DNA from: DASYXT01 sp035934555
GTDB lineage: Bacteria; Verrucomicrobiota; Verrucomicrobiia; Limisphaerales; UBA8199
Length of the DNA stretch: 54,050 bases
Assembly: GCA_035934555.1 (NCBI GenBank)
Contig: DASYXT010000001.1
Coordinates: 1-54,050, forward strand
Direction of reading: 5' to 3'
Part shown: piece by piece, positions 7,940 to 16,994 of the stretch
Position numbering within the stretch: position 1 is the stretch's first letter
How the letters are laid out: every line of letters starts with the position of its first letter
Program-made: the position numbers and the translations under genes
Notes under the pieces: generated by a model
Seen by the model: the letters and a program-made list of their open reading frames with translations, nothing else
Told to the model about the DNA's origin: nothing
The model's database searches: none

Positions 7940-9532
7940 ATGAAGACCATCTCATCTCATTCCCGAACCTCCGCTCGTTCCAGCAAACCTTCCCGGCCGG
8001 CGCAAAACGCGGTTCACGGCAACGGCCACCAGGCGCACAACGGCCACCAGGCCGGCCCGGTGGTGAAATCATGGCTCGGCAAGCCCAAGCGCAACCTCAT
8101 TGGCGGTCGTTGGCTGGAAGCGGAGTCGGGAAAAACCTTCAACGTGCTGAACCCCGCGGACGGGTCGAAACTGGCTGAAGTTCCCGACAGCGAGCGGGAG
8201 GACATCGCCCGAGCGGTCGAGGCGGCGCGCAAGGCCTTCGACACCGGCCCCTGGACGCGGTTGACTCCAAGCGAACGCGGGAAGCTGCTGTGGAAAATCG
8301 GCGAGCTCATTCTGGCGCACGCGGACGAGTTGGCTGAGCTGGAGTCGCTCGATAACGGCAAGCCGCGCGCGGTGGCCCGCGTCGCCGACATCCCGCTGGC
8401 GGCCGACCTATTTCAGTACATGGCCGGATGGGCCACCAAGCTCGAAGGCAACACGATTCCCATCAGCGTGCCCTATGCGCCCGGCGCGCAATTCCATGCC
8501 TTTACCTTACGCGAGCCGGTGGGTGTGGTCGGCCAGATCATCCCCTGGAATTTCCCGCTGTTGATGGCCGCATGGAAGCTGGGGCCGGCATTGACGGCCG
8601 GCAACTGCGTCGTGCTCAAACCGGCGGAACAAACGCCGCTCTCCGCGTTGCGGCTCGGCGAACTGCTGTTGGAGGCGGGTTTGCCTGAGGGTGTGGTGAA
8701 CATCGTGAGCGGTTTTGGCGAAACCGCCGGCGCCGCGCTGGCCGCCCACGCCGACGTGGACAAAGTCGCGTTCACCGGCTCGACCGAAGTCGGCAAGCTG
8801 ATCGTGCGCGCCGCAGCGGGCAATCTGAAGAAAGTGAGCCTCGAACTTGGCGGCAAATCGCCAAACATTGTTTTCAAAGATGCCGGTGATCTGGAAAGCG
8901 CAATCAATGGCGCGGCCAATGCCATCTTCTTCAATCACGGCCAGTGCTGCTGCGCCGGTTCCCGTCTGCTGGTCGAGCGCGAAATCTTCGACGATGTGGT
9001 AGAAGGGGTGGCTGAGCGGGCGAAAAAAATCCGCTTGGGCCCCGGCCTGGACCCTGGCACCGAGATGGGGCCGCTGGTGTCCGAGGAACAATTGGTCCGG
9101 GTGACTCATTATCTCAACCAAGGCAAGCAGGACGGCGCGTGTTACTTGGCCGGCGGCGCCCGGTCCGGCGAGCGCGGCTATTTTGTCCAGCCGACGGTTG
9201 TAACGGACATCAATCCCCGGATGAGCATCGTGCGCGAGGAAATCTTTGGGCCGGTGGTGGTGGCCGAGGCATTCAGCCGGACGGAGGACCTCATTTCGCG
9301 CGCCAACGCGACCCAATACGGTCTGGCCGCCGGTGTGTGGACGCGCGACATCGCCAAGGCGCATCGGATCGCCGCGGCCTTGCGGGCGGGGACCGTTTGG
9401 GTCAATTGCTACAATGTGTTTGACGCGGCGCTGCCGTTTGGCGGGTACAAACAATCCGGATGGGGCCGTGAAATGGGCCACGAAGTCCTCGAACATTATA
9501 CTGAGACAAAGGCCGTGGTGATCGGACTTTAG
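7940..9532 (+). CDS. NAD(P)-dependent aldehyde dehydrogenase
   Basis: This is a 530-residue member of the ALDH superfamily. A Ser/His/Gly-rich extension of about 50 residues precedes the core, which begins KRNLIGGRWLEAES. Core motifs are the cofactor segment GQIIPWNFPLLMAAWKLGPA, FTGSTEVG, the general-base glutamate in LELGGKSPNIVF, and the nucleophile in FNHGQCCCAGSR (around residue 335). PFGGYKQSGWGRE lies near the end. It resembles ALDH1/2 and betaine-aldehyde dehydrogenases and should oxidise an aldehyde to the acid. The exact substrate is not readable, and the low-complexity N-terminus is unusual. No partner gene is adjacent. Confidence 0.92.
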   Translation: MKTISSHSRTSARSSKPSRPAQNAVHGNGHQAHNGHQAGPVVKSWLGKPKRNLIGGRWLEAESGKTFNVLNPADGSKLAEVPDSEREDIARAVEAARKAFDTGPWTRLTPSERGKLLWKIGELILAHADELAELESLDNGKPRAVARVADIPLAADLFQYMAGWATKLEGNTIPISVPYAPGAQFHAFTLREPVGVVGQIIPWNFPLLMAAWKLGPALTAGNCVVLKPAEQTPLSALRLGELLLEAGLPEGVVNIVSGFGETAGAALAAHADVDKVAFTGSTEVGKLIVRAAAGNLKKVSLELGGKSPNIVFKDAGDLESAINGAANAIFFNHGQCCCAGSRLLVEREIFDDVVEGVAERAKKIRLGPGLDPGTEMGPLVSEEQLVRVTHYLNQGKQDGACYLAGGARSGERGYFVQPTVVTDINPRMSIVREEIFGPVVVAEAFSRTEDLISRANATQYGLAAGVWTRDIAKAHRIAAALRAGTVWVNCYNVFDAALPFGGYKQSGWGREMGHEVLEHYTETKAVVIGL

Positions 9533-9559
9533 CGGCTGCAGCCAACCGAAAAAGGCAAA

Positions 9560-9590
9560 GTGCCGGGAGCAAATCTCCCGGCACCTGTTT
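9560..9590 (+). terminator. intrinsic-type terminator after the aldehyde dehydrogenase
   Basis: A perfect 10-bp stem (GTGCCGGGAG 9560-9569, CTCCCGGCAC 9575-9584) with a 5-nt loop is followed by CTGTTT. It lies 27 nt after the stop codon. The U-tract is short. Confidence 0.7.
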
Positions 9591-9705
9591 GCGGAGCGCG
9601 GGCTTTAGCTTTAGTCCGCAACAATGTGCAATCCCTGCGCACGCCTGCGAATTGCAACCGATCTGCCATCAGCATAAATGCGACGGACTAAGGTCCCGGC
9701 TCCGC
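9591..9705. repeat. bipartite palindromic element, copy 1
   Basis: The left end GCGGAGCGCGGGCTTTAGC... contains a GGACT/AGTCC-type palindrome and CCGCAACAAT. The right end has GACGGACTAAGGTCC and finishes in GGCTCCGC, the inverse of the left end. This copy is the most diverged of six (see 16041, 18041, 20147, 30336, 32798). It follows the ALDH terminator. Confidence 0.65.
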
Positions 9706-9996
9706 TAACCACACACATCTCCCCAGCTCTCAGGATTAGATGGGAATAGATTAAACTGGTTTCTGGAACAGCCGGGCCACCGAAGCTTGTGTAAATATCT
9801 AATGCACTCCATTTTCCACTATAATGGACTTTTTTCTTGCAAAGCGGAACAAGGTTTGCATAATGGCCTTTGAATCTCAGTATGTACATGTGGCCGGTCC
9901 TGAAGCTGTTTATCTTCGTTCTCCGAGGCTTTGTCGGCGCTTGTCCATGCTCGAGGTTCAACCTTCCGTAGAGGATAGCTAAGATACAAAAAACCT
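9706..9996. other. AT-richer intergenic region
   Basis: With the preceding element this completes the 464-nt gap between the aldehyde dehydrogenase and the secreted lectin-like gene. It is lower in GC than its neighbours. A minus-strand open frame (9611-9961) runs into the palindromic element and has no recognisable family character, so I do not call it. The promoter of the following gene is presumably here, but I see no clear match. Confidence 0.5.
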
Positions 9997-12939
9997 ATGC
10001 GCAAACAGTTCCTTGTCCCTGCAATGACATCGGCGTTGATGTTGCTGGCTGTGCCGGCAACTCGCGCGGATTACTCCAACACCGTGATGTCCCTGAACCC
10101 GCTGGCTTACTGGCAGCTAAATGAAACGACGGCACCGCCCGGCGGGGCGACGGCTACCGCCGCCAACACCGGCACGCTGGGTGCCGCTCAGGACGCGCCC
10201 TTCGCGGGAGAAAATGTGTACGGGTATCCCGGAGCGATAGCCGGTTCAACCGACTCGGCGGTATCGTTTAGCGGTTTTCGCAATGCCGCGGCACTGGCCC
10301 CCTACAGCACGAGTGTTTCCACCGCCCCGTCGTTCACAGTAGAGGCGTGGATACTGGCTCACGATGATGGGACGTATTGGGGCACTACCTGTGTCTTGAG
10401 CGATGTTGATGCCAACAGCCCACGGTCAGGATGGCTTTTGTACGCCAATATCGATAACCCCGGCCAATATAACTTCCGCACGTACGCCCAGAACGGCACG
10501 GCCGCGTCGCTAAACCTCGACCTTGGCGCTGCCCACTCCATTCAAAACGAACAGTGGTACCATGTGGTGCTGGTGGTCAGCAATGCCATCACGGCAACCA
10601 ATTTCTACGCGTTCATTAATGGGGCCCTGATCGCGGGCCCGGTGGCTGTTCCCGCCTATGTTCCCAACGACGGTGGCGTCGGTGGGTTCTGTATTGGTAG
10701 CCGAACCGACGTCGCAAACGGCTACACTTGTGCCGCGGCCATCGGCCAGGTGGCCTATTACACTAACGCGCTGGATCCGGCGACGATTCTGGCTCATTAT
10801 CAGGCCGGAACAAATCCTGCCCCCGCGACGGCTTACTCGACGCTCGTACAGCAAGGCAACCCGGCGCTGTACTACCGGATGAACGTGACGCCGAGAGGCC
10901 AACCCTACCCGGTGGCACTTCCGGTCGCTGTCAACCACGGCAGCTTAGGGGCCGCCGGCAATGGCTTTTATCAGCCGAGCACGATGCCCGGCGTAGCCGC
11001 AGGTCCCACCAACAGCGGTTTTGGTCCCGTCAGTGTTGCCTCGACCTTCCCTGGTGTTCAACCCAGTGTGGATCAGGCGGTCATGTGCAATGCGTTTAGC
11101 CAGTCGGCGCTCGACATCACCCCTGGGATGTCCTTGACAGCTTGGGTGCGGGTTCCGTCAAATCCGCTTAATTTTCAGACGGTCATGGGCCGCGGCGATA
11201 CCTCATACCGCATGGACGTAGATCCGTCGGGTTTGCCGCACTTTGCCTGTAATCCCAACGGCGATGCCGTTGGCACTACGCCGGTCGGCGATGGACAATG
11301 GCATTTCTGGGCCGGTGTTTTTGACCCGGTCAGCAACAATGAACTGCTGTATATCGACGGGCTCCTAGCGGCGCAACTCAGCGGCGGGCCACCGCAGAAC
11401 ATGAGCACCTATTTTCTTATCGGTGGTGACCCCGAATACAACAACCGGTATTTCACCGGCGACATCTGCCATGTGGCGCTCTTTGATTACGCACTTTCGG
11501 AAACGCAGATCGGCACACTGTACTCGAGCGTGGGCGTGCCGCCGAACATCGTACTGACGACCAATGGCATCACGGTTAACGAGGGCGCCAATGCCAGCTT
11601 GACGGCGGAAGTCGTCGGTAGCGCGCCGCTCAGTTTGCAGTGGTATTCGGTCAGCACCGGCAACGTCACCAACACGGTCGCTGGTGATACGACCGCCACC
11701 CTGTCACTGAATAACGTCTCGGCCAGCCTGAACAGCTATCAATATTTCCTCGTCGCCGGGAATTCCTTCGCCTCGGTGACCAGTTCGATTGTCACACTGA
11801 CCGTGGTCCAGGGCCCGCCGACGATTCTGGTCAATCCGGCGCCGGCCGCGCAACAGGTTCCGGTTGGCGTCACGGTTGGCTATAGCGTGGTGGCGTCGGG
11901 CACGCTGCCGTTCCACTACCAGTGGTCGCAGGACGGTTCTGCGATTGCCGGTGCCACGCAATCGGCGTTGTCGGTGGTGGCGCTCAGTGGAACGCATTCC
12001 TACTCGGTGACGGTGACCAACAACTTCGGTCCAGCCACCAGTACGCCGGTCAGCCTCACAGGCTTCAGCGGGGCGCCGCCCGTGGTGACGTTCAACACTT
12101 CCGGGACAGGATGGACTATCAACCAAGGCGGGATTACCGATGCGGGCATCACCAATGGCACCTTGTTGCTAACCGATGGACAAAACGGCGAAGCCTCCAG
12201 CGCCTGGTTCAACACGCCGCAATACAGCGACGGATTTGCTGCGTTCTTCACGTATCAGGAGGCCGACGGTTCCGCGCCTTTGGCAGACGGCACTACCTTC
12301 TGCGTACAAAACGCCGCGGCAGGAACGGCAGCGCTGGGCGGCGGCGGCGGCGAGCTAGGCTTCACTGGCATCGAAAACAGCTCCGCGTTCGAGCTCAATA
12401 TCTATGCAGGCGCCCACGGCGGCCAGGGCATTCAGTTCGGCACTAACGGCATGACACCCGATAGCCCCGTGGCAACACTGCCGTATTACTCGACGGCGCC
12501 GGTCAATATCGCCAGTGCCCACCCGATTAATGTGCAGGTGTACTTTAACAATGGCACCTACATCGTGCGCCTGGTTGATACGGTCACCAGCGCTAGTTTC
12601 GTGACCACGTATAACCAGGGGGATATGCGCGGAGTAATAGGAGCGGACACCGCAATTGTCGGCTTCACCGGCGCGACGGGCGGGCTTAATGCGATTCAGA
12701 CCGTCAGCAACTTCCGGTTCTCGTACACCACAGCTCCGATCTTGTCGGTCAACACGGTTGGTGCCAACGTGGTGGTTTCCTGGCCGGTGTCGGTCGCGAC
12801 CTTCTTCCAACTGGAGAAGAGTCCGAATGTAACCGGGCCGTGGACGAGCGCCGGCTCGCCGACGGTTGTCGGGCTGCAAAACCAGGTGACGTTGCCTGCG
12901 ACAGGCACGAGCCAGTTCTTCCGCCTTCAGCTTCAATAA
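9997..12939 (+). CDS. large secreted LamG/Ig/lectin-like protein
   Basis: The 980-residue protein has a signal peptide (first ~24 residues, cleavage after ATRA). Domains in order are: a LamG-like beta-sandwich at about 35-270, beginning NPLAYWQLNET; a second at about 280-510 (ALYYRMN ... LTAWVRVP ... LLYIDGLLAA); two Ig-like domains (about 515-605 and 606-695, each with a QWYS or QWSQ core); and an L-type-lectin-like domain at about 697-910 (TFCVQNA, GGGGELGF, YNQGD). A C-terminal module (about 925-980) ends TSQFFRLQLQ. Such LamG-plus-Ig proteins are abundant in Verrucomicrobiota and are thought to bind extracellular glycans. The terminal module may direct sorting, but this is inference. No catalytic domain is visible. 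It stands alone and ends in a strong terminator. Confidence 0.88.
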   Translation: MRKQFLVPAMTSALMLLAVPATRADYSNTVMSLNPLAYWQLNETTAPPGGATATAANTGTLGAAQDAPFAGENVYGYPGAIAGSTDSAVSFSGFRNAAALAPYSTSVSTAPSFTVEAWILAHDDGTYWGTTCVLSDVDANSPRSGWLLYANIDNPGQYNFRTYAQNGTAASLNLDLGAAHSIQNEQWYHVVLVVSNAITATNFYAFINGALIAGPVAVPAYVPNDGGVGGFCIGSRTDVANGYTCAAAIGQVAYYTNALDPATILAHYQAGTNPAPATAYSTLVQQGNPALYYRMNVTPRGQPYPVALPVAVNHGSLGAAGNGFYQPSTMPGVAAGPTNSGFGPVSVASTFPGVQPSVDQAVMCNAFSQSALDITPGMSLTAWVRVPSNPLNFQTVMGRGDTSYRMDVDPSGLPHFACNPNGDAVGTTPVGDGQWHFWAGVFDPVSNNELLYIDGLLAAQLSGGPPQNMSTYFLIGGDPEYNNRYFTGDICHVALFDYALSETQIGTLYSSVGVPPNIVLTTNGITVNEGANASLTAEVVGSAPLSLQWYSVSTGNVTNTVAGDTTATLSLNNVSASLNSYQYFLVAGNSFASVTSSIVTLTVVQGPPTILVNPAPAAQQVPVGVTVGYSVVASGTLPFHYQWSQDGSAIAGATQSALSVVALSGTHSYSVTVTNNFGPATSTPVSLTGFSGAPPVVTFNTSGTGWTINQGGITDAGITNGTLLLTDGQNGEASSAWFNTPQYSDGFAAFFTYQEADGSAPLADGTTFCVQNAAAGTAALGGGGGELGFTGIENSSAFELNIYAGAHGGQGIQFGTNGMTPDSPVATLPYYSTAPVNIASAHPINVQVYFNNGTYIVRLVDTVTSASFVTTYNQGDMRGVIGADTAIVGFTGATGGLNAIQTVSNFRFSYTTAPILSVNTVGANVVVSWPVSVATFFQLEKSPNVTGPWTSAGSPTVVGLQNQVTLPATGTSQFFRLQLQ

Positions 12940-12959
12940 CTCCGAAGCAAGGAATTCGA

Positions 12960-12991
12960 AGGGCCGAGAAGCGATTCCCGGCCCTTTTTTT
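12960..12991 (+). terminator. intrinsic terminator of the lectin-like gene
   Basis: The stem AGGGCCG (12960-12966) with CGGCCCT (12979-12985) is followed by a run of seven T residues (12985-12991). It lies 20 nt after the stop codon. Confidence 0.85.
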
Positions 12992-13207
12992 GTACTGCAG
13001 CGCAACAGAGTGAGGGAATGGAATAACCCGGTTTAAATCCCTAATGTCCCCCGCAACACCTGCCTCCTCCTCACACCTTTCCTGCGGACACCCAAGCAAC
13101 GGGAACTATTCGCTACCCCCAACCTTCCATCATTCCACCCTTCCCCTGGTTCCATTCGCTTCTGGGCGAAGACCCCATGGCAAGTTGACGCGGGCTCTGT
13201 CAAGAAT

Positions 13208-13534
13208 GTGCGGATGAGGGTTTTTGCAGTAGCGTTGTTGACTCAATGGCTGTGCCCGCGGTGGAACGTGGGCAGCGCTGCGGTCGCGCCATGCCCCATC
13301 TTCGCCTCCGTCCAGGTAGCCGCTGCAAATAAGGGGTCCGGCGACGCCTCGTTATCGAATTTCTCACAAGTGCTGGATAACTACCGCGCCAGCCACCTGA
13401 TTGGTTCAACCGTGAAGAATCAGGATGGACAGTTCCTCGGAAGGCTGAAGGGGTTGGTATTGGACTTGCCACCACGATTTACCGTCTTTCCAATTCAGCG
13501 GGCCGAACTGAATGATCATCACTCATGCCCATGA
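13208..13534 (+). CDS. small secreted protein with a truncated PRC-barrel-like domain
   Basis: The 108-residue frame starts with GTG at 13208, or ATG at 13214. A weak signal peptide is followed by NYRASHLIGSTVKNQDGQFL and GRLKGLVLDL. This resembles the first strands of a PRC-barrel (typically a small protein-binding or charged barrel), but the frame ends before the remaining strands. After LVLDL the continuation has no family character, suggesting truncation or a frameshift. It overlaps the methyltransferase start by 10 nt. It may be a decayed gene. Confidence 0.4.
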   Translation: MRMRVFAVALLTQWLCPRWNVGSAAVAPCPIFASVQVAAANKGSGDASLSNFSQVLDNYRASHLIGSTVKNQDGQFLGRLKGLVLDLPPRFTVFPIQRAELNDHHSCP

Positions 13535-14319
13535 CAACTCAAGTTGACCGGACCGCTTCCGACGCTGCACCCTCAGCACCGCCGCCGAGGCCGGGAAACC
13601 TGGACTATGCGGTCCTGGAGGAACAACTCAAAGCGGGGTATCGCGCGGCCACAGCGCAATACCGGCGTGACGATGAAATCGAGGTCGCCACGCCCAATCA
13701 CCGCCGCCTGGAGCAAATCATCAGACAGATTTGTGGCTGGTTCCCCCGCCCCATCCAGGTGCTGGACGTTGGGTGCGGGACGGGGCGCTACTTTCATTGC
13801 CTGCAAAACGTCGAGCGGCTGATTGGCCTGGACATCTCCGAAGACATGCTGGCGGCCGCCGCTCACCCTGTGCTGGAACAAGATATCTCGGTTGGCCGGA
13901 CGGAGTTGATGCGCGGCAATGCCTACCTGATGTCATTCCCGTCCGACTCGTTTGATTTCATCTACTCGCTCGGGATGTTCGGGCATGGTTGTCCGGTCAC
14001 GCTCGAGGTGTGCAATAGATTCCACGATTGGCTCAAGCCCGGCGGGAAGCTTCTGTTCAACGTGGTGGATTTTGCTGGATTACCCTGGTGCCATCGGGCC
14101 CGCCGCCGCGTGCGCAACTGGCTTTATCCAAATCTCAGCCTGGGGTTGCGGCAAGCTCTGGACCGGCGTCAGCAGATCTCACCGTTCTTTTGCCTCACAT
14201 CCGGACAATTGCGCTCGATTCTATCGGCGAGCCGCTTTAAGGAATTCTCGATCGTTTCCCATGCCTGTCAGTCGCCGTTGTGGACCGGCCGGCACCTGGA
14301 AGCGTTCGCGACCAAATGA
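13525..14319 (+). CDS. class I SAM-dependent methyltransferase
   Basis: The 264-residue protein has a Rossmann methyltransferase core. Motif I is VLDVGCGTGRYF (about residues 75-86), the acidic ribose-binding residue is in LIGLDISEDML, motif III-like is SFPSDSFDFIYSLGMFGHG, and the post-I strand is WLKPGGKLLFNVVDF. It resembles the Methyltransf_11/25 families, which include many small-molecule enzymes, so the substrate cannot be predicted. It overlaps the truncated PRC-like gene by 10 nt. The B12-dependent radical SAM gene follows after 162 nt, but a joint pathway is unproven. Confidence 0.8.
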   Translation: MPMTTQVDRTASDAAPSAPPPRPGNLDYAVLEEQLKAGYRAATAQYRRDDEIEVATPNHRRLEQIIRQICGWFPRPIQVLDVGCGTGRYFHCLQNVERLIGLDISEDMLAAAAHPVLEQDISVGRTELMRGNAYLMSFPSDSFDFIYSLGMFGHGCPVTLEVCNRFHDWLKPGGKLLFNVVDFAGLPWCHRARRRVRNWLYPNLSLGLRQALDRRQQISPFFCLTSGQLRSILSASRFKEFSIVSHACQSPLWTGRHLEAFATK

Positions 14320-14481
14320 CATCAGGTGGTGACCTGGCATAACCTGCTCCTTCCTGGGTTGATTACCTGAATCAAGCTTAAGCCTCGCACGCTGGGAATC
14401 AAGGGGGCGCGGTGTTGGAAAAAGATGACAAAGATTCGCCGTTTGCCTGCGCCAGACGGCCCTGCTAGCTTGCCGCTTAGG

Positions 14482-16035
14482 ATGCCCGAGATCGTTCTGA
14501 CAACCCTCAACGCCAAATTCATCCATGCGGCGTTCGGCTTGCGTTACCTGCTGGCGAATCTGGGGGAACTCCAGCCACGTGCGGCATTGCTGGAGTTTGA
14601 TATCAACCAGCGCTCCGTCGATATCCTGGAGGCGGTGCTGGCGGCCGAGCCCAGCATCGTGGGCCTGGGCGTCTATATTTGGAACGCCACCCAAACGTTG
14701 GAAGTTGTTGCCGGCCTTAAACGCCTCCGGCCGGATGTGGTGGTGATCCTGGGCGGACCTGAAATCAGCTACGAAACGGACGAACAACCGCTGACCGCCC
14801 TGGGCGATTACGTCGTTACCGGTGAAGCCGATCTCAAGTTCGCCGAGTTGTGCCGCCAGATTCTCGCCGGCGAGCGGCCACCCAATAAGATCATCCCCGC
14901 GGACCTGCCGGAACCGGCTCAGCTCAAGCTGCCTTATGCGCTTTACGACGAGCGCGACGTGGCCCACCGCATCATTTATGTCGAGGCCTCGCGCGGCTGC
15001 CCCTTCACGTGCGAATTCTGTCTGTCGTCGCTGGACATCCCCGTACGGCAGTTCCCGCTACCGGCGTTGCTCGGCGAGTTGGATAAGCTGCTGGCGCGCG
15101 GCGTGCAGCATTTCAAATTCGTGGACCGCACCTTCAACCTGAACCTGAACGTCAGCAGCGCGATTTTGGAATTTTTCCTTGCGCGCCTCCGTCCCGGGCT
15201 GTTCATCCATTTCGAGATGATTCCCGACCGCTTGCCCGAGCGGTTGAAGCAACTTATCGCACAGTTTCCAGCCGGCGCGCTCCAGTTGGAGGTCGGCATC
15301 CAAACCTTCAACGAGCAAGTTGGCGCGCTGATCCGACGCCGGCAGAATTACGTGCAGCTCGAGGAGAACCTGCGGTTCCTGAAAACCCAGACCGGCGTGC
15401 ACGTTCACGCCGACTTGATCGCCGGCTTGCCGGGCGAGACCCTGGAAAGTTTTGCCGCGGGGTTCGATCGGCTGGTGGCCCTTGGGCCTCAGGAGATACA
15501 GGTCGGCATCCTCAAACGCCTGCGTGGCACCCCTATCGTCCGCCATGACGCCGAATGGCAGATGGTTTATAACCCGCACCCCCCGTACGAGATTCTTCAG
15601 AACAAGCTGCTTGATTTCGCGACGCTCCAGAAGCTGCGCCGCTTCGCCCGGCACTGGGACCTGGTCGGTAACAGCGGCAACTTTGTTGAAAGCACGCACC
15701 TGGTGTGGGCGGCGAGCCCGTCGTCCTTCGCAGGGTTCTTGCGCTGGAGCGAGTGGTTGCATGCGCGCGTGGGGCGTGGCGACGGCATCGCGCTGCTGCG
15801 GTTAATGCAACTGCTCTTCGAGTTCCTGACGCAGGAACTGCGGCTGCCACCCACCAACACTGCCGAAGCGCTCTGGCGCGATTACCAGCGCAGCGGCCGC
15901 CGCGACAAACCCGGATTCCTCAAGGATTATCTCCGCGACCATCAGCCGTTGAGCGCGCCTGGGCCGAGGTCTGCGGCGCGCGCCGCCAAACGCCAGGCGC
16001 GGCACGCCGTCAACCGGACGGAAAAGCTCGCGTGA
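14482..16035 (+). CDS. B12-binding radical SAM protein (DUF4080 type)
   Basis: The 517-residue protein starts MPEIVLTTLNAKFIHAAFG. Its first ~140 residues form a cobalamin-binding fold (GLGVYIWNATQTLEVV, ILGGPEISYE) lacking the DxHxxG motif. The radical SAM core follows with EASRGCPFTCEFCLSS supplying the [4Fe-4S] ligands. The C-terminal half (from about residue 360) matches the DUF4080 extension. An in-frame start at 14425 exists, but 14482 places the conserved N-terminus correctly. These proteins usually act as methyltransferases or ring-forming enzymes; the substrate is unknown. A palindromic element begins 5 nt after the stop. Confidence 0.85.
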   Translation: MPEIVLTTLNAKFIHAAFGLRYLLANLGELQPRAALLEFDINQRSVDILEAVLAAEPSIVGLGVYIWNATQTLEVVAGLKRLRPDVVVILGGPEISYETDEQPLTALGDYVVTGEADLKFAELCRQILAGERPPNKIIPADLPEPAQLKLPYALYDERDVAHRIIYVEASRGCPFTCEFCLSSLDIPVRQFPLPALLGELDKLLARGVQHFKFVDRTFNLNLNVSSAILEFFLARLRPGLFIHFEMIPDRLPERLKQLIAQFPAGALQLEVGIQTFNEQVGALIRRRQNYVQLEENLRFLKTQTGVHVHADLIAGLPGETLESFAAGFDRLVALGPQEIQVGILKRLRGTPIVRHDAEWQMVYNPHPPYEILQNKLLDFATLQKLRRFARHWDLVGNSGNFVESTHLVWAASPSSFAGFLRWSEWLHARVGRGDGIALLRLMQLLFEFLTQELRLPPTNTAEALWRDYQRSGRRDKPGFLKDYLRDHQPLSAPGPRSAARAAKRQARHAVNRTEKLA

Positions 16036-16040
16036 TAGTC

Positions 16041-16157
16041 CGGAGCGCGGACATTCTTGTCCGCAGCAATGTGTTTTACCCACAAAATTCAGAGTAAATC
16101 CAACCCGCGCTGTCGCCGTGTTAGGGACCTGCTGCGGACAAGAATGTCCACGCTCCG
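16041..16157. repeat. bipartite palindromic element, copy 2
   Basis: The left end CGGAGCGCGGACATTCTTGT contains GGACattcttGTCC and is followed by GCAGCAAT. The right end reads TGCTGCGGACAAGAATGTCC then ACGCTCCG, the inverse of the left. The roughly 60-nt core between the ends is unlike the cores of the other copies. Confidence 0.85.
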
Positions 16158-16302
16158 CCCGTTCTGTTGGTGCTGTGCCTGTGGTCGTACAAAATGGCGC
16201 CGACTAAAGTTGAGCATTAGCGCAAATGGGGTTAGGTTAGCCGTTGCCGATTGGCATCGCCACGTCGGCGCGACCGAAACCAAAAACAGCAGGGGAATTC
16301 AT

Positions 16303-16734
16303 ATGCAAAACAATATGCATCGACTTCATTCTCCGGCGAATGCCCGGAGATACTTTGAGGACAAGTTAGCGTTCACGACCGGGCCGGTAGAGCTGGACCG
16401 ATGGATCAAAGCCGGGGAGGACACCCTGGTGGTGGTGGACGTGCGGGAAGCTGAGGATTACGCCAAGGGGCACATCCCCGGCGCGATCAATCTGCCCCGA
16501 GAGCGCTGGCAGAACCCGGAGGGTCTGACCAAGAACAAAACCAACGTGGTCTATTGTTACAGCCAGCAATGCCATTTGGCGGCCAACGCGTGCGTGCAGT
16601 TCGCCGGCATGGATTATCCGGTGATGGAACTGGAAGGCGGGTTCGCTGTGTGGAAGCAAATGGATTTGGATATCGAAGAGGAACCGGCCAACCGCTTGAA
16701 GAGCAGCGGGCAGAGGACCAGCAGCCGTAGCTGA
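16303..16734 (+). CDS. rhodanese-like protein
   Basis: The 143-residue single-domain rhodanese starts at 16303 (MQNNMHRLHSP), with AGGGGAA 7 nt upstream; the frame is open further upstream but runs into the palindromic element. The core shows VVVDVREAEDYAKGHIPGAI and the active-site loop CYSQQCHLA, whose first cysteine is the usual persulfide carrier. ELEGGFAVWKQ closes the fold. Rhodaneses transfer sulfane sulfur to thiol acceptors or act as sulfur carriers. The tail after residue 125 is Ser/Arg-rich. No sulfur-metabolism neighbour is adjacent. Confidence 0.85.
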   Translation: MQNNMHRLHSPANARRYFEDKLAFTTGPVELDRWIKAGEDTLVVVDVREAEDYAKGHIPGAINLPRERWQNPEGLTKNKTNVVYCYSQQCHLAANACVQFAGMDYPVMELEGGFAVWKQMDLDIEEEPANRLKSSGQRTSSRS

Positions 16735-16829
16735 GCCGAGGCAGAGGCCAGAGGCCAGTGGGCCGAATCAGAGTTCAGAGGTCAGGTTCCGGCGCTTGCG
16801 CTACCGCCAGGGCCGAGTATGCTGCACGG
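16735..16829. repeat. short purine-rich direct repeats
   Basis: Between the rhodanese and the next small gene the sequence repeats CAGAGGCCAGAGGCCAGTGG and then CAGAGTTCAGAGGTCAGG. It looks like a degenerate tandem array and shows no gene. Confidence 0.4.
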
Positions 16830-16994
16830 ATGAAATTCGTGCTGGCGATAGTAGTGTATCTGGCGATCGCGATTGTGCTGGGCTGGGGGATCCTCTTGAG
16901 CTTTCACGGCGCGCCCTGGTTGTTGATTGCGGGTTTCCTGGCTTACGCGGTGGCGTTTGCCAAGCTGGGCTGTCTGCCGGGCAAAGGGCACTAA
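16830..16994 (+). CDS. small two-helix membrane protein
   Basis: This 54-residue protein starts MKFVLAIVVYLAIAIVLGWG and consists of two hydrophobic helices joined by SFHGAPW, ending KLGCLPGKGH. It is typical of small verrucomicrobial membrane proteins without known function. The stop overlaps the stop of the convergent gene on the other strand by four bases. No longer start is supported. Confidence 0.55.
   Translation: MKFVLAIVVYLAIAIVLGWGILLSFHGAPWLLIAGFLAYAVAFAKLGCLPGKGH

Noticed and set aside
8507..9496. 329-residue open frame antisense to the aldehyde dehydrogenase
   Set aside because: It is fully inside the coding strand of a recognisable ALDH and shows no family motif.
9611..9961. 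116-residue minus-strand frame in an AT-richer gap
   Set aside because: It runs through a palindromic element, has no recognisable family and no ribosome binding site.
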